Shown here piece by piece: positions 25,701 through 31,288 of a stretch of 33,926 bases of DNA. Both the position numbers and the translations under genes were made by a program. This stretch comes from a virus. Each line of letters starts with the position of its first letter. The stretch's first letter is position 1. A model generated the notes under the pieces. The model saw only the letters and a program-made list of their open reading frames with translations, was not told the origin of the DNA and made no database searches. The stretch is taken from the IMG/VR virus record IMGVR_UViG_3300025132_000144, positions 1 to 33,926 of that record; one strand, given 5' to 3'.

Positions 25701-28613
25701 GGAAAGCAAAAAAAATATACTACCTCGCCTGCTTTACAGAACGAGATTCTATCTCTAGTAAATGCAAAACAATCTATAGTTGATCAAGCTATGGGTGACT
25801 TAGCAGGAATGATGGGAAGTGTTTTAAGGGCAAAAAATCAGAACGCAGTAATAAACCTAACCCCAGAACTTAAAGCTGCCACTGATAAGGTTGGTCCACT
25901 TAGGTTCCAAGCTCCTCAAGAGGAAGGAGAAGCTAACGTGTACACTTCAGGGTTAACAACTATAGCTTGGGATATTGCTGACGCAGTTATTAAGGCTGAT
26001 TATGCTGCAGGAAAGTATTTAAGTAAAATACTATCTAAGACAGGTGCAGATAAAGGTAAGGGCTATAAGGTAAGGTTATCTCAACTTTTAGGTAAATCAA
26101 TTGGTGAGCACTCTAACGCAGAGGTTAAAGAGATAATGGTACTTAGTAGGGGTAATCTTAACGCTGAAATTTTAAGGGTTTCAGAAAACAGTAAAGATTT
26201 ACAGAAAGCATTAGAGGGTACTGACTTTACATCAGATCAAATAAACGATTTACTTCATAACATGGATGAGATTAGATCCATGGAAGACTCAGAAATTAAG
26301 TCTATCCTTGTAGATATGAGAATGCACATAGATCAACTTAGTAGAACCCTTATAGAGGAAGAAATGATTGAGGGTAGCACTATGTTTACTGTAGATGAAA
26401 ACATGGGTGTCTACGTTAGAAGATCTTACAAACAGTTTGAAGCTAAGGGTTGGGAGCAGACAGACAACGATATAATAAAGAAAGCCAAAGAGTTTTTATA
26501 CAAAGAAGCTAAGAAAGAAAACCCTACAGCTACTATAAAAGAACTTAATAATATTGTAGGTAAGAATTACAAAAAACTAACAGAGGACAAGGAGTTTTTG
26601 TATAATATAAAAAACTCAACCAGCCTTGATGGACTCAATAGAGTTAACTCTATATTTAAAGAGAAGAAGGTTATACCTGAAGAGATTAGAGACCTTTGGG
26701 GTCAGATAGATAACCCTTTATTTAACTATAGCAATACCGCTATCAAACTAGCTAAAACAGTGTCTGCTGAAAGGATGTATAGAGATATATACGATATTGG
26801 TAAAGGTAAATTTATTTCAGATAGTTTTCAATTAGAAGTTACAGAAAACGAGTTAAAAGGATCTAAGTGGGGATCTTTAGAAGGTAAGTTTGTTGATGAA
26901 GAAATGTTTGCTGTAATGAATCAAGTTGTTGAAAATAAAAATGGCAACGAGCTTCTTAACTTTTACATGAAGATTGTTTTGTTTAACAAAAAAATGTCTA
27001 CTGTTTGGAATCCTGGTACTCATTTTAAAAACGTTGTTGGTAACACAGCTTTTGCTACCATGAATGGTCATATAGGGTTTAGAGGTGAAATGTACAAAGA
27101 TGCTAAAACAGCTTTTAATACAGTAAGATCTCTCAAAGATCCTGAGCTTAAAGCTTTTTATTCAAAATTAGTTAAGCTAGGGGTTGTAAACTCTTCAGCT
27201 TCACTTCAAGAGATAAGAGGTATAGCTAACGATGTATACGATAGTAACTTTGACTTATCAGAATACTTAGATGAAGGAAGAGGGTATGTGGCTAAAAGAA
27301 TGGCTAAGTTAAGTAGAGGGGCTAAAGGAAATATTAAAAAAATTGATGACAGACTTATGAGTCTATATCAAAAGGAGGATGATGTTTGGAAAGCCTTTGG
27401 TTTTATGTCTGAAAAAGCTAGATACATAAAAGCTGGTTTAGATGTCAATCTAGCAGAGCAAATGGCTGCTAAAAATATTAGAAACTTATATCCTAACTAC
27501 AACGAAGTACCTCGTATTATAAGATTACTAGGTCGTAACGCTTTAGTTGGTTCATTCGTTGCTTTCCAAGCTGAATCTGTTCGTAACTCTAAAAATGCTC
27601 TAGCATTAGGATTTGAGGAGATGGGAAGTAATAATTCAAAAATCAAAAAGATTGGTGCTACAAGAATTGCAGGTACTATTGCTACAATGACTTTAATGGA
27701 AAGTCTTCAGCTGTACACAATACAACTATTAGGTGGGGCTATAGGATCTCTTTTAGCAGGATTTGGATTTGGAGAAGATGATGAAGAAGTAGAAGATAGA
27801 ATGATGCGAACTGTAATGCCTGAATGGGATGCTTCTGGTAACATCGCCCTTACCTCAAGGGGTGAGCTTGAATCTATGCAGACTGAAGGTCAAACTCAAG
27901 GAGATAAATACTTTGATTACATAAACTTTTCTAACGTATCTGGAGTCGGTTATATTAAAGATATAATGAGACTTATGTTTAATGATCTCAATACTAATAT
28001 TGGTAAAGAGTCTATGTTAGACATATTAGAAAAAGTTTACGCACCCTTTTTAGGTCAGGAGATGACTTTAACAGTTATGATGGATGCTATAAACAATAAG
28101 GGCAATAAAGTTTATAACCCTACAGATGATATTCACATGCAGATAGCTAGTATTATATCTTATGTTGGTAGCGAAATTGGCCCTGGATTTGTAAGATCAG
28201 GCTTAAGGATTAAAGATTCTATGGATGCTGATTCTGATAAAGTTCCTGTATACGAAACATTAGCTTTCTTTGGATTAAGAGTAAATAGGATTAACGTAAA
28301 CAAGAATATGTCTATACAAACTTACTACGTTTACAAAGACATGATAGATAGAGTTGGCTACGAGGTGTTGAAAGATGAAGATATGTTAATAAATACAGCT
28401 AACCCAGAAGGATCCACTTATGATTCTAAAATGGACGACTACATTAATAGTCTGGTTGATGTTTATGGTGTAGGCATACTAAACAGTATAGAAGGTGATG
28501 ATATTTTATCTATATTTAGAAATTCTAGAATTAGTGAAGAAGTTATAAAGCTTGTAGATCAGAGAGCTAAATCTAGATACCAAGAAGATTATATAAACGT
28601 AGAGGCTAAATAA
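19713..28613 (+). CDS. Giant polyvalent virion protein with zinc-metalloprotease (HEIIH) domain
   Basis: The 2966-residue product fits 'large polyvalent proteins', which are packaged in the head and delivered into the host. The N-terminus (LYEAISTKFDVGSFDDFSAK, then GIDLGDYEQYESRL) matches the start of such proteins in Bacteroidota phages. Segments seen: a hydrophobic Gly/Ala-rich stretch (~409-446); a DUF3293-like segment (~863-946, VQGVYNGVAEESLVVTGID, then GNQFQQESI); a metallopeptidase domain (~1030-1190) with HEIIH at 1089-1093 and EEAFAE at 1152-1157; a polyvalent-associated domain (~1684-1910, PGGENYREFLI, FVQEIQSDWAQ, GYDQIAFVNGEQ); and a C-terminal module with STVWNPGTHFKNVVGNTAF (~2430-2448), VPRIIRLLGRNALVGSFVAF (~2600) and a hydrophobic segment (~2651-2688). 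Likely roles are cleaving host or phage proteins after entry, or aiding DNA passage. ATG 19719, in a TAATG junction with the previous stop, is an equally good start. Confidence 0.75.
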   Translation: MVMNDDLKKLYEAISTKFDVGSFDDFSAKMETEDMRKSFYDTVSGKGIDLGDYEQYESRLKKKDSSMPQGASAQVDTEVSPSVSEDGQSSLEQDVQASLEERLASYDGVSNEEKIKIARQEDQRPFFEAQGLNYDDFLSAKSKEEEVESTRKTQEEKDDQASWAEKWYDRFSNWSEYNQEQTELAEKDATSKLYLSGNEEKIKAAKTEYDNALFQSIAKSSQSPEEFSKALEDSDIDSHNIRMSAMTIDGKEASINESLDYWMKTDNVNAAQDGESVNFSITVPDPSDPSYEAIKYVEDFMNRQIDSGGRFGDWGQNLLATTIDLGAGFLEQLEKAPAALGMKPSPLTDSEEFEDLSAWDLYMQEGGYYANKVSDYAENIREKTRIPEESSITKAIFDGNFDDAFFNTGNGIANAVPFTLSIALAGGGTVPLILGGASAGGMKSLELKERRRKGEDIKDWQIHFSEGVTAVSEAFFEKYTQGIINSARTAGGFKAIKDPNILLDSYFQGIKKSMFIEGSSEVATEASQYLADAIPAVGLEEFDSGEFAIRMVDTGIISTLFGGLTYTTVRGAKDISRNLNIINDNTSVIFTNEKGETREVSRGEAINLAKDPEVAQQIRDGKLKVDYSVSDVARQAIDDLVYGHSAPDAQQAKAKMFEKEKAVSSLSRKINQAKEDAKASKEDYEVSMEDVSSLASAISEMEVEGKKSKYNVTESTRAARAESKKILDDNNIEIVDAVESQNTSVSKVTETVDATKIDSQEQYDAVKKQLEDGKRKPTVVQSQNQSGIKVNGEVSQTSEITQGKFKSVSAARNAMKDFEAKRDAAKRGEMLESDLSYANNKLFINTKKQNLDEIPQEVIDNNDYHVLTSEKEGLTEQERVSRMESLKSMLDEAGATYYTVQGVYNGVAEESLVVTGIDNATALNLGNQFQQESIFSSKDGLMFGDGRVVPLDGDMVKGPDARKRDTLTIMNVGGRKVSIHSGLNRLKTSYGKNFNSDNIHKLDESDPNHDSEVFQGLTKDRKRALGFAFKLLSSIGGLNVTVIRNSKAMEEQLKAIGQDPSKKMGSFFRGADKTIYVNLETARGNTLFHEIIHPMVDFIKKSDPALYNRIEAEVKESGVKRRVMKNGRRMKGSYLDWAKTNYEGLSEEGLIEEAFAEMMGDAAYGHFVNSQSKLSRIREVIKAMLSRLGITSPFENVEAIDLNQMSLSNLRTDLAEALVNGRKINVGGVEFEVGDIQADKDKVNESIKFQVDKLENNSDLGVVNINIPDNTQTQEIRFQTPEFYPNFDVSKVKRGSIKEFNGQKALLMLTDRSASGMVVSPTGVKHEFDGGVFYPYQEDTGVWAFSDKAAATRMINAARESDGLVFLTAMAPGSIDGSVNMFDYVMKELDQAIKDKRATKKEVVEFLNKKMTIKSFDSKAKDQGIKTSKIKSVKEFSNLVLSMPQAFGVRKDIIRKSIQSKIFEKWGIPSMQEIYNTVNQDIIKDLKGNPIVSAIKIDTEAGYVDSRLDDKIKDHPTYPYVVKGEPLMIFDESVDASEVWGELNLADKFLIDSRTGEKLSEGQTQSRRQRKIEMARPVVDIRMQAPTYDMEYTPNSLISLSMLSDNNRQPEQWVKEIGKGVKGASKDVDTMGLLDLLKAYKKEAKVKSIPKEVVAQLIATNMAQIETNILDKTIVQYPGAVLPGGENYREFLINDKSPETIFSAPHYFGLPYASKNLIASARVDDRVGPNGEKILFVQEIQSDWAQRAADKKKSGEKLGFKKDNPPLTKEEGNEMGDLSAIYNRAINEQVKGIKDPWVENLLFESGGYRIFELLERVNERMSNSKPTEDLKNYQRYLQLQMKDARFEDAVVDLPWNQTDLWVGLTIRKLINQASKEGYDQIAFVNGEQSDRVQGHTDGRTAEFYDKIIPKNINKELDRLVKGSKFEVGSIDEAVVNYTLADFEVTSSSELENGNIQSVFTLETSMDRGDQVSFTVLYKNEEFADAGAPFEYELEYKGKQKKYTTSPALQNEILSLVNAKQSIVDQAMGDLAGMMGSVLRAKNQNAVINLTPELKAATDKVGPLRFQAPQEEGEANVYTSGLTTIAWDIADAVIKADYAAGKYLSKILSKTGADKGKGYKVRLSQLLGKSIGEHSNAEVKEIMVLSRGNLNAEILRVSENSKDLQKALEGTDFTSDQINDLLHNMDEIRSMEDSEIKSILVDMRMHIDQLSRTLIEEEMIEGSTMFTVDENMGVYVRRSYKQFEAKGWEQTDNDIIKKAKEFLYKEAKKENPTATIKELNNIVGKNYKKLTEDKEFLYNIKNSTSLDGLNRVNSIFKEKKVIPEEIRDLWGQIDNPLFNYSNTAIKLAKTVSAERMYRDIYDIGKGKFISDSFQLEVTENELKGSKWGSLEGKFVDEEMFAVMNQVVENKNGNELLNFYMKIVLFNKKMSTVWNPGTHFKNVVGNTAFATMNGHIGFRGEMYKDAKTAFNTVRSLKDPELKAFYSKLVKLGVVNSSASLQEIRGIANDVYDSNFDLSEYLDEGRGYVAKRMAKLSRGAKGNIKKIDDRLMSLYQKEDDVWKAFGFMSEKARYIKAGLDVNLAEQMAAKNIRNLYPNYNEVPRIIRLLGRNALVGSFVAFQAESVRNSKNALALGFEEMGSNNSKIKKIGATRIAGTIATMTLMESLQLYTIQLLGGAIGSLLAGFGFGEDDEEVEDRMMRTVMPEWDASGNIALTSRGELESMQTEGQTQGDKYFDYINFSNVSGVGYIKDIMRLMFNDLNTNIGKESMLDILEKVYAPFLGQEMTLTVMMDAINNKGNKVYNPTDDIHMQIASIISYVGSEIGPGFVRSGLRIKDSMDADSDKVPVYETLAFFGLRVNRINVNKNMSIQTYYVYKDMIDRVGYEVLKDEDMLINTANPEGSTYDSKMDDYINSLVDVYGVGILNSIEGDDILSIFRNSRISEEVIKLVDQRAKSRYQEDYINVEAK

Positions 28614-28777
28614 TTTACAAACATTATATAATTAATTATTTAATTACTAAATTTGTAATACTTTTCTAAGGTTCCATTCTGGAACAGTTTGCTTTTTTGT
28701 TCGCATTCATAGATTAGTTTTTTGGTTGTTTAAGAAGGAGGGGTAGTTCCCTCCTTTTTTTTTATTATATTAGCTGT
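28614..28777. other. Intergenic region after the late operon
   Basis: This 164-base region is AT-rich at first and has no coding frame. It holds a TAAATTTG box (28648-28655) without a clear -33 partner. A weak 5-bp hairpin, GTTCC/GGAAC (28671-28685), is followed by a T-rich tail, then comes the main late terminator (28735-28763). A short transcript from the TAAATTTG box to the terminator would be about 100 bases, but nothing proves it exists. Confidence 0.5.
28735..28763 (+). terminator. Late-operon rho-independent terminator
   Basis: An 8-bp stem AAGGAGGG (28735-28742) / CCCTCCTT (28749-28756) with loop GTAGTT runs into an uninterrupted T-tract to 28763. This is a strong plus-strand intrinsic terminator. 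On the minus strand the stem is not followed by T's, so it should act in one direction. Confidence 0.85.
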
Positions 28778-28909
28778 ATGGAAATAGGTATACAATTAGT
28801 TAATGGAGCAGTGTTTGGATTTAGACTATTTGCTCCGACAGAATCTATGCCATACAACGAAATCCAGATCTTTGCTGGAGTTATATGCTTTTATGTTATC
28901 TGGGATTAG
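28778..28909 (+). CDS. Small orphan protein (43 residues) at the operon convergence point
   Basis: ATG at 28778, TAG at 28907-28909. The product starts MEIGIQLVNGAVFGFRLF, has a polar middle (APTESMPYNE) and ends in a hydrophobic strand or helix (IQIFAGVICFYVIWD). The reading frame is full of hydrophobic and aromatic residues in a protein-like pattern. The gene lies between the late terminator and phoH, overlapping the 3' end of phoH by four bases on the opposite strand. It is therefore separated from the late operon by a terminator, and would need read-through or its own promoter, which I cannot identify. I believe small proteins of this style occur next to phoH in related phages, but this is unverified. 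Function unknown; membrane association is possible. Confidence 0.55.
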   Translation: MEIGIQLVNGAVFGFRLFAPTESMPYNEIQIFAGVICFYVIWD

Positions 28910-29565
28910 TAGCCACTAAGTAGCTTAAGAACGTCATCTATAGCTTGATGCCTGTGGTTATCTTCTAGAATAACCTTGAATACAAAATCACTATCCTTTA
29001 TTTTTGCAACGTCATGTATGGCTGAGTAGTTTTGATCTTTAAGATCTATCTGTTGATTGTCTCCACAGAATATCATTATAGAGTCCTTACCTAGCCTACC
29101 TAACGCCATACGAAACTGAGCCTTTGTTAAGTTTTGAAACTCATCTACTATAACTACAGAGCTATCAAATGTTCTACCTCTAAAGTGAGATAAAGATACA
29201 AGCTCTATCTCTCCTTTCTCAACCATACTATTAATCTTATCAGACTTATTGTAAACCTTACGCATGTTTGACATAATTGGTACAAGCCAAGGTTCAAGCT
29301 TTTCTTTCTCACTGCCTGGAAGAAAACCATTATCCTCAGTAGCTATGGTAGGTCTAGTAATTATAATCTTACTGTACTGTCTTTTAAAGAACATGTCAAG
29401 AGCAACCTGAACAGCAAGAAGGGTTTTACCAGATCCAGCCTTACCTATTACAAAACTAAAAGCATGGTTTAAAATACTTTCTTTAGCCTTCTTTTGTTCT
29501 TCAGATAAAGTTATGTTAAACTTAATATTACCCTTGGGTCTCTTTTTATCCTTGTTATCTGTCAT
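28906..29565 (-). CDS. phoH: PhoH-like P-loop ATPase
   Basis: The 219-residue product has the PhoH core. Walker A GKAGSGKT is at 41-48, the PhoH motif IIITRPT at 67-73 with DNGFLPG at 78-84, Walker B VVIVDEFQN at 137-145, and a sensor-like motif FCGDNQQID at 166-174. Length is typical of phage PhoH proteins, which lack the extra N-terminal domains of cellular ones. PhoH-like proteins bind and hydrolyse ATP; some have RNA-unwinding activity, but the phage role is not settled. PhoH is common in marine phages. The start ATG overlaps the stop of the upstream Cys-cluster micro-gene (ATGA), pointing to coupled translation. It is the last gene of the minus-strand operon. The first 15 residues are Lys-rich and probably disordered. 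Confidence 0.92.
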   Translation of the reverse strand: MTDNKDKKRPKGNIKFNITLSEEQKKAKESILNHAFSFVIGKAGSGKTLLAVQVALDMFFKRQYSKIIITRPTIATEDNGFLPGSEKEKLEPWLVPIMSNMRKVYNKSDKINSMVEKGEIELVSLSHFRGRTFDSSVVIVDEFQNLTKAQFRMALGRLGKDSIMIFCGDNQQIDLKDQNYSAIHDVAKIKDSDFVFKVILEDNHRHQAIDDVLKLLSGY

Positions 29566-29720
29566 GCTTCACAGTTATCTCCACAACAGCCATCCTCACA
29601 GGAATCATCCTCGTCTTCAGGATCTACAAGGTCTACTATCCAAGATTCAAATAGTTTATCTTTAGATTCGTCTGATCTTCTTAACGCTTCTCTTAAAGCT
29701 TCATCTCTGTCGTGTAACAT
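29562..29720 (-). CDS. Acidic micro-protein with C-terminal cysteine cluster (52 residues)
   Basis: ATG at 29720-29718 and TGA at 29564-29562, the stop sharing bases with the phoH start (ATGA). The first half is a charged amphipathic helix (LHDRDEALREALRRSDES). A short hydrophobic patch (LFESWIVDLV) is followed by a very acidic run (DPEDEDD). The last 12 residues carry four Cys in the pattern C-x3-CC-x3-C. Such clusters usually bind a metal or form disulfides, but the protein is too small to assign a fold. The coupled start suggests production in step with PhoH. The gene is short but has convincing composition and junctions. It follows the minus-strand terminator at 29735-29790, so it may depend on read-through. 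Confidence 0.65.
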   Translation of the reverse strand: MLHDRDEALREALRRSDESKDKLFESWIVDLVDPEDEDDSCEDGCCGDNCEA

Positions 29721-29734
29721 TACTATATTATTTT

Positions 29735-29790
29735 AAAAAAAGTATTGGGGGGGTACATGGACGGCCAAATCTCAACCCCCCCCCGAATAC
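29735..29790 (-). terminator. Minus-strand terminator with poly-G/poly-C stem
   Basis: Read on the minus strand: GTATTC plus nine G's (29790-29776), a loop of about 22 bases, then seven C's plus AATAC (29753-29742), then seven T's (29741-29735). GTATT and AATAC also pair, giving a 12-bp stem with one bulged C. The T-run directly after the stem marks a rho-independent terminator for the resolvase transcript. The long loop and homopolymer arms are unusual. Confidence 0.6.
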
Positions 29791-29798
29791 AAGAACAA

Positions 29799-29824
29799 CC
29801 TAACCCATATTGCTTAAGGCTAGG
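29799..29824 (-). other. Second hairpin in the non-coding gap upstream of the terminator
   Basis: On the minus strand CCTAGCC (29824-29818) pairs with GGTTAGG (29805-29799) through seven pairs, one a G-T wobble. The adjoining T (29817) and G (29806) can add an eighth wobble pair; the loop is about 10-11 bases. It lies just before the poly-G hairpin. Together they make most of the 130-base gap 29721-29850 structured. No coding frame or tRNA pattern is seen in the gap. Confidence 0.45.
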
Positions 29825-29850
29825 ATTTAGATGTGTAGCACTCACGCAGC

Positions 29851-30315
29851 TTACTCTCGTTTTTTAGAACCCCTGTTTAAAATAAGGTCTACAGTTGCGT
29901 CAACTTCCTTTTGATTTGATGGGACATATACGTCTAATTTTTGATCAGTATCATAAAGATACTTTAAAAACAGTTTGAACCTCATCTTAAATTCAGGAGT
30001 TCTTATTCCTTTTGTTTCTATAATAAAACCTTCCTCTAAATTAATAAAGTCTGGCGTGTAAGATATATTTCTTATGTTACCAGGCTTTTGTTTAAAGGTG
30101 GTCTTACCTTTTGTTTTACCCTTATCCATAAGGAGACCCTCGAACCTGAATTTTTCTACAAGCTCAAAGGTTTTTCCTTCGTATTGATTGGGGATTTTTG
30201 CTTTTTTAAGGGCTTTATAACAGTACAACTCTAGTCCTGAGGCAAATGTGATACCATCTACAACGTGTTTCTTAGCTTTAGTTATTTGCTTTCCCTTTCT
30301 TCTTTTGAATCGCAT
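29851..30315 (-). CDS. T7 endonuclease I-like Holliday-junction resolvase (PD-(D/E)XK)
   Basis: The 154-residue product (from the ATG at 30315; a TTG one codon upstream is less likely) carries the phage endonuclease I-like pattern. Counting from the ATG these are: Glu29 in FASGLELYCYKAL, Asp89 in YTPDF, and Glu100-x-Lys102 in IIETKG. These match the catalytic E, D and E-x-K residues of the PD-(D/E)XK fold. The N-terminal 20 residues are very basic (RFKRRKGKQITKAKKH), as expected for a DNA-binding arm. Residues 50-80 include a Lys-rich loop (MDKGKTKGKTTFKQK) between the first and second catalytic parts. It should cleave branched DNA formed in replication and recombination before packaging. It belongs to the minus-strand replication operon and is followed by a structured terminator region. 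Confidence 0.85.
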   Translation of the reverse strand: MRFKRRKGKQITKAKKHVVDGITFASGLELYCYKALKKAKIPNQYEGKTFELVEKFRFEGLLMDKGKTKGKTTFKQKPGNIRNISYTPDFINLEEGFIIETKGIRTPEFKMRFKLFLKYLYDTDQKLDVYVPSNQKEVDATVDLILNRGSKKRE

Positions 30316-30319
30316 CAAA

Positions 30320-30327
30320 GCAAGTTA
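30320..30327 (-). promoter_or_regulatory. Promoter-like box upstream of the resolvase
   Basis: Minus-strand TAACTTGC (30327-30320), within TTCGTAACTTGC. A near-identical TTCGTATCTTGC lies before the next upstream gene. The box resembles the Bacteroidota TAnnTTTG with one T fewer. It ends only four bases before the ATG, so a transcript starting from it would be leaderless or nearly so. No TTG is seen at the usual -33 distance. Confidence 0.3.
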
Positions 30328-30336
30328 CGAAAATAA

Positions 30337-30609
30337 TTATTTCTTTCCTCTGTTCCTTGCTCTGTTTTTAGATTGACTCTCCATAACTAGCCCACCATTT
30401 TTAGTGTGAGAAGCGTCTTTACCATCACCCTTCTTACCCTTCTTTCTATTAAAAAGATTTAACTTAACACGATATTTTTTTCTTTCCTCAGAAGAGGAAT
30501 ACTCTTTATCGTACTGGTTTTTCTTTTTTCTAGACTTAAGGTTTTTAGCGTAATGCTTAGAGCTGTTACTCTTACCATTAATCTTTCCAGCTAATTTATT
30601 TTGTGCCAT
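30337..30609 (-). CDS. Small, highly basic conserved phage protein
   Basis: The 90-residue product is about one third Lys and Arg. It contains SSKHYAKNLKSRKKKNQYDK, then EYSSSEERKKYRVKLNLFNR, DGKDASHTKNGGLV and a C-terminal SKNRARNRGKK. The pattern 'HYAKN..SRKKK..YD..Y....ER.KYR..LN..NR' with 'GDGKD.SHTK.G..V..S.SKNRARN' is one I recognise as widespread in marine and crAss-like phages, with no established function. The composition suggests nucleic-acid binding, perhaps ribosome- or DNA-associated. The start is the ATG after TATTATAACGTAAT, and a promoter-like box lies 20 bases upstream. Confidence 0.8.
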   Translation of the reverse strand: MAQNKLAGKINGKSNSSKHYAKNLKSRKKKNQYDKEYSSSEERKKYRVKLNLFNRKKGKKGDGKDASHTKNGGLVMESQSKNRARNRGKK

Positions 30610-30629
30610 ATTACGTTATATTATAACAC

Positions 30630-30637
30630 GCAAGATA
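30630..30637 (-). promoter_or_regulatory. Promoter-like box upstream of the basic protein gene
   Basis: Minus-strand TATCTTGC (30637-30630) within TTCGTATCTTGC, a second copy of the motif at 30320-30331. It is 20 bases from the ATG at 30609, giving a plausible leader of about 14 bases. No TTG is seen at the -33 distance. It could be a secondary promoter inside the early operon. Confidence 0.35.
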
Positions 30638-30641
30638 CGAA

Positions 30642-30833
30642 TTATTTCTTTTCCTTAGGTTGATCTGGCATACCAAATACATACTTAGCCAACTTATCTG
30701 CATTTTCCAATAGGGACTTAGCATTTTTACTTGTTGGTAATTCTGAGGCTATCTCTAACACTCTAGCTCTCATCTCGCAGTCAAACTTTAATATTCTAAT
30801 CTGCTGTTCTTTGTTTTTTTGATCCTTGTTCAT
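30642..30833 (-). CDS. Unrecognised 63-residue helical protein
   Basis: The product is short and apparently all-helical: residues 1-32 (MNKDQKNKEQQIRILKFDCE, then MRARVLEIASEL), a short break (PTSKN), residues 38-55 (AKSLLENADKLAKYVFG) and a Lys-rich tail. No catalytic or metal-binding motif is visible. It starts two bases after the stop of the upstream gene (TAGACATG junction) and ends just before the promoter-like box at 30630-30637. The helix-turn-helix-like size could fit a small regulator or an adaptor, but there is no specific evidence. Confidence 0.65.
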   Translation of the reverse strand: MNKDQKNKEQQIRILKFDCEMRARVLEIASELPTSKNAKSLLENADKLAKYVFGMPDQPKEKK

Positions 30834-30835
30834 GT

Positions 30836-31288
30836 CTAAAATTTAATTATAGTTAGTAAATCTATGTCTATATAGAACAACAATTCTCTATCCCATATAG
30901 ATCCTGGTCGTGGGTTTTTCATACCACCCCACTCAACTGTGGCTTTTGTTATTTCGTGCATCCAAATATAACCAATTCCATCTAAAAATCTCCACGCTAT
31001 ACATAAAGGTAAGTCTTTATGAAGGGCTTCTTTTTGACAATGCTGTATCTTTCTTACCGAAGTTCTAACCCTCTCTATGTTTTCCATGTTGAGACTCATG
31101 GTTTTAACCTCACATAAAGACACAACCTTCATGGTTTTGTTGTCTATAATCTCAGCGTCTACTGGAGCGTATTTATCTAATTGCTCAAAGGTTAAGTCTT
31201 TTCCCTCAAGGAGGATACGAAGGGTTTCAGCCTCTCTTTCTCTATCCTCTTGCTTCTCAAATCTAGGCTCAAGCCTCATCTTTACCAT
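30836..31288 (-). CDS. Putative PD-(D/E)XK-like protein
   Basis: The 150-residue product has a spacing of acidic and Lys residues typical of the restriction-endonuclease fold. A first helix carries Glu21 (EREAETLRILLEGK). Asp44 lies in YAPVDAEIID at a strand start, followed by Glu60-x-Lys62 in SLCEVKTM. A helix then follows (MENIERVRTSVRKIQHCQKE), then strands with many aromatic residues (LCIAWRFLDGIGYIWM). The order helix-Glu, Asp, E-x-K, helix supports a nuclease-like fold. The exact family is not recognised and activity is unproven. It overlaps the upstream gene by 20 bases from the first ATG, or 11 if the fourth codon (Met4) is the start. Both fit coupled translation in the replication operon. 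Confidence 0.65.
   Translation of the reverse strand: MVKMRLEPRFEKQEDREREAETLRILLEGKDLTFEQLDKYAPVDAEIIDNKTMKVVSLCEVKTMSLNMENIERVRTSVRKIQHCQKEALHKDLPLCIAWRFLDGIGYIWMHEITKATVEWGGMKNPRPGSIWDRELLFYIDIDLLTIIKF

Noticed and set aside
29776-29790. Possible G-quadruplex in the G9 tract on the minus strand
   Set aside because: Only one long G run is present, with shorter GGG and GG nearby. The facing C7 tract and flanking pairs plus the T-run are better explained by a terminator hairpin.
29791-29860. Possible tRNA in the non-coding gap
   Set aside because: No acceptor/T-arm pattern such as GGTTCGAATCC and no four-arm pairing could be found.
30316-30318. TTG start codon one codon before the resolvase ATG
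   Set aside because: The ATG at 30315 is the normal choice. The TTG adds one residue and overlaps no ribosome-binding signal.
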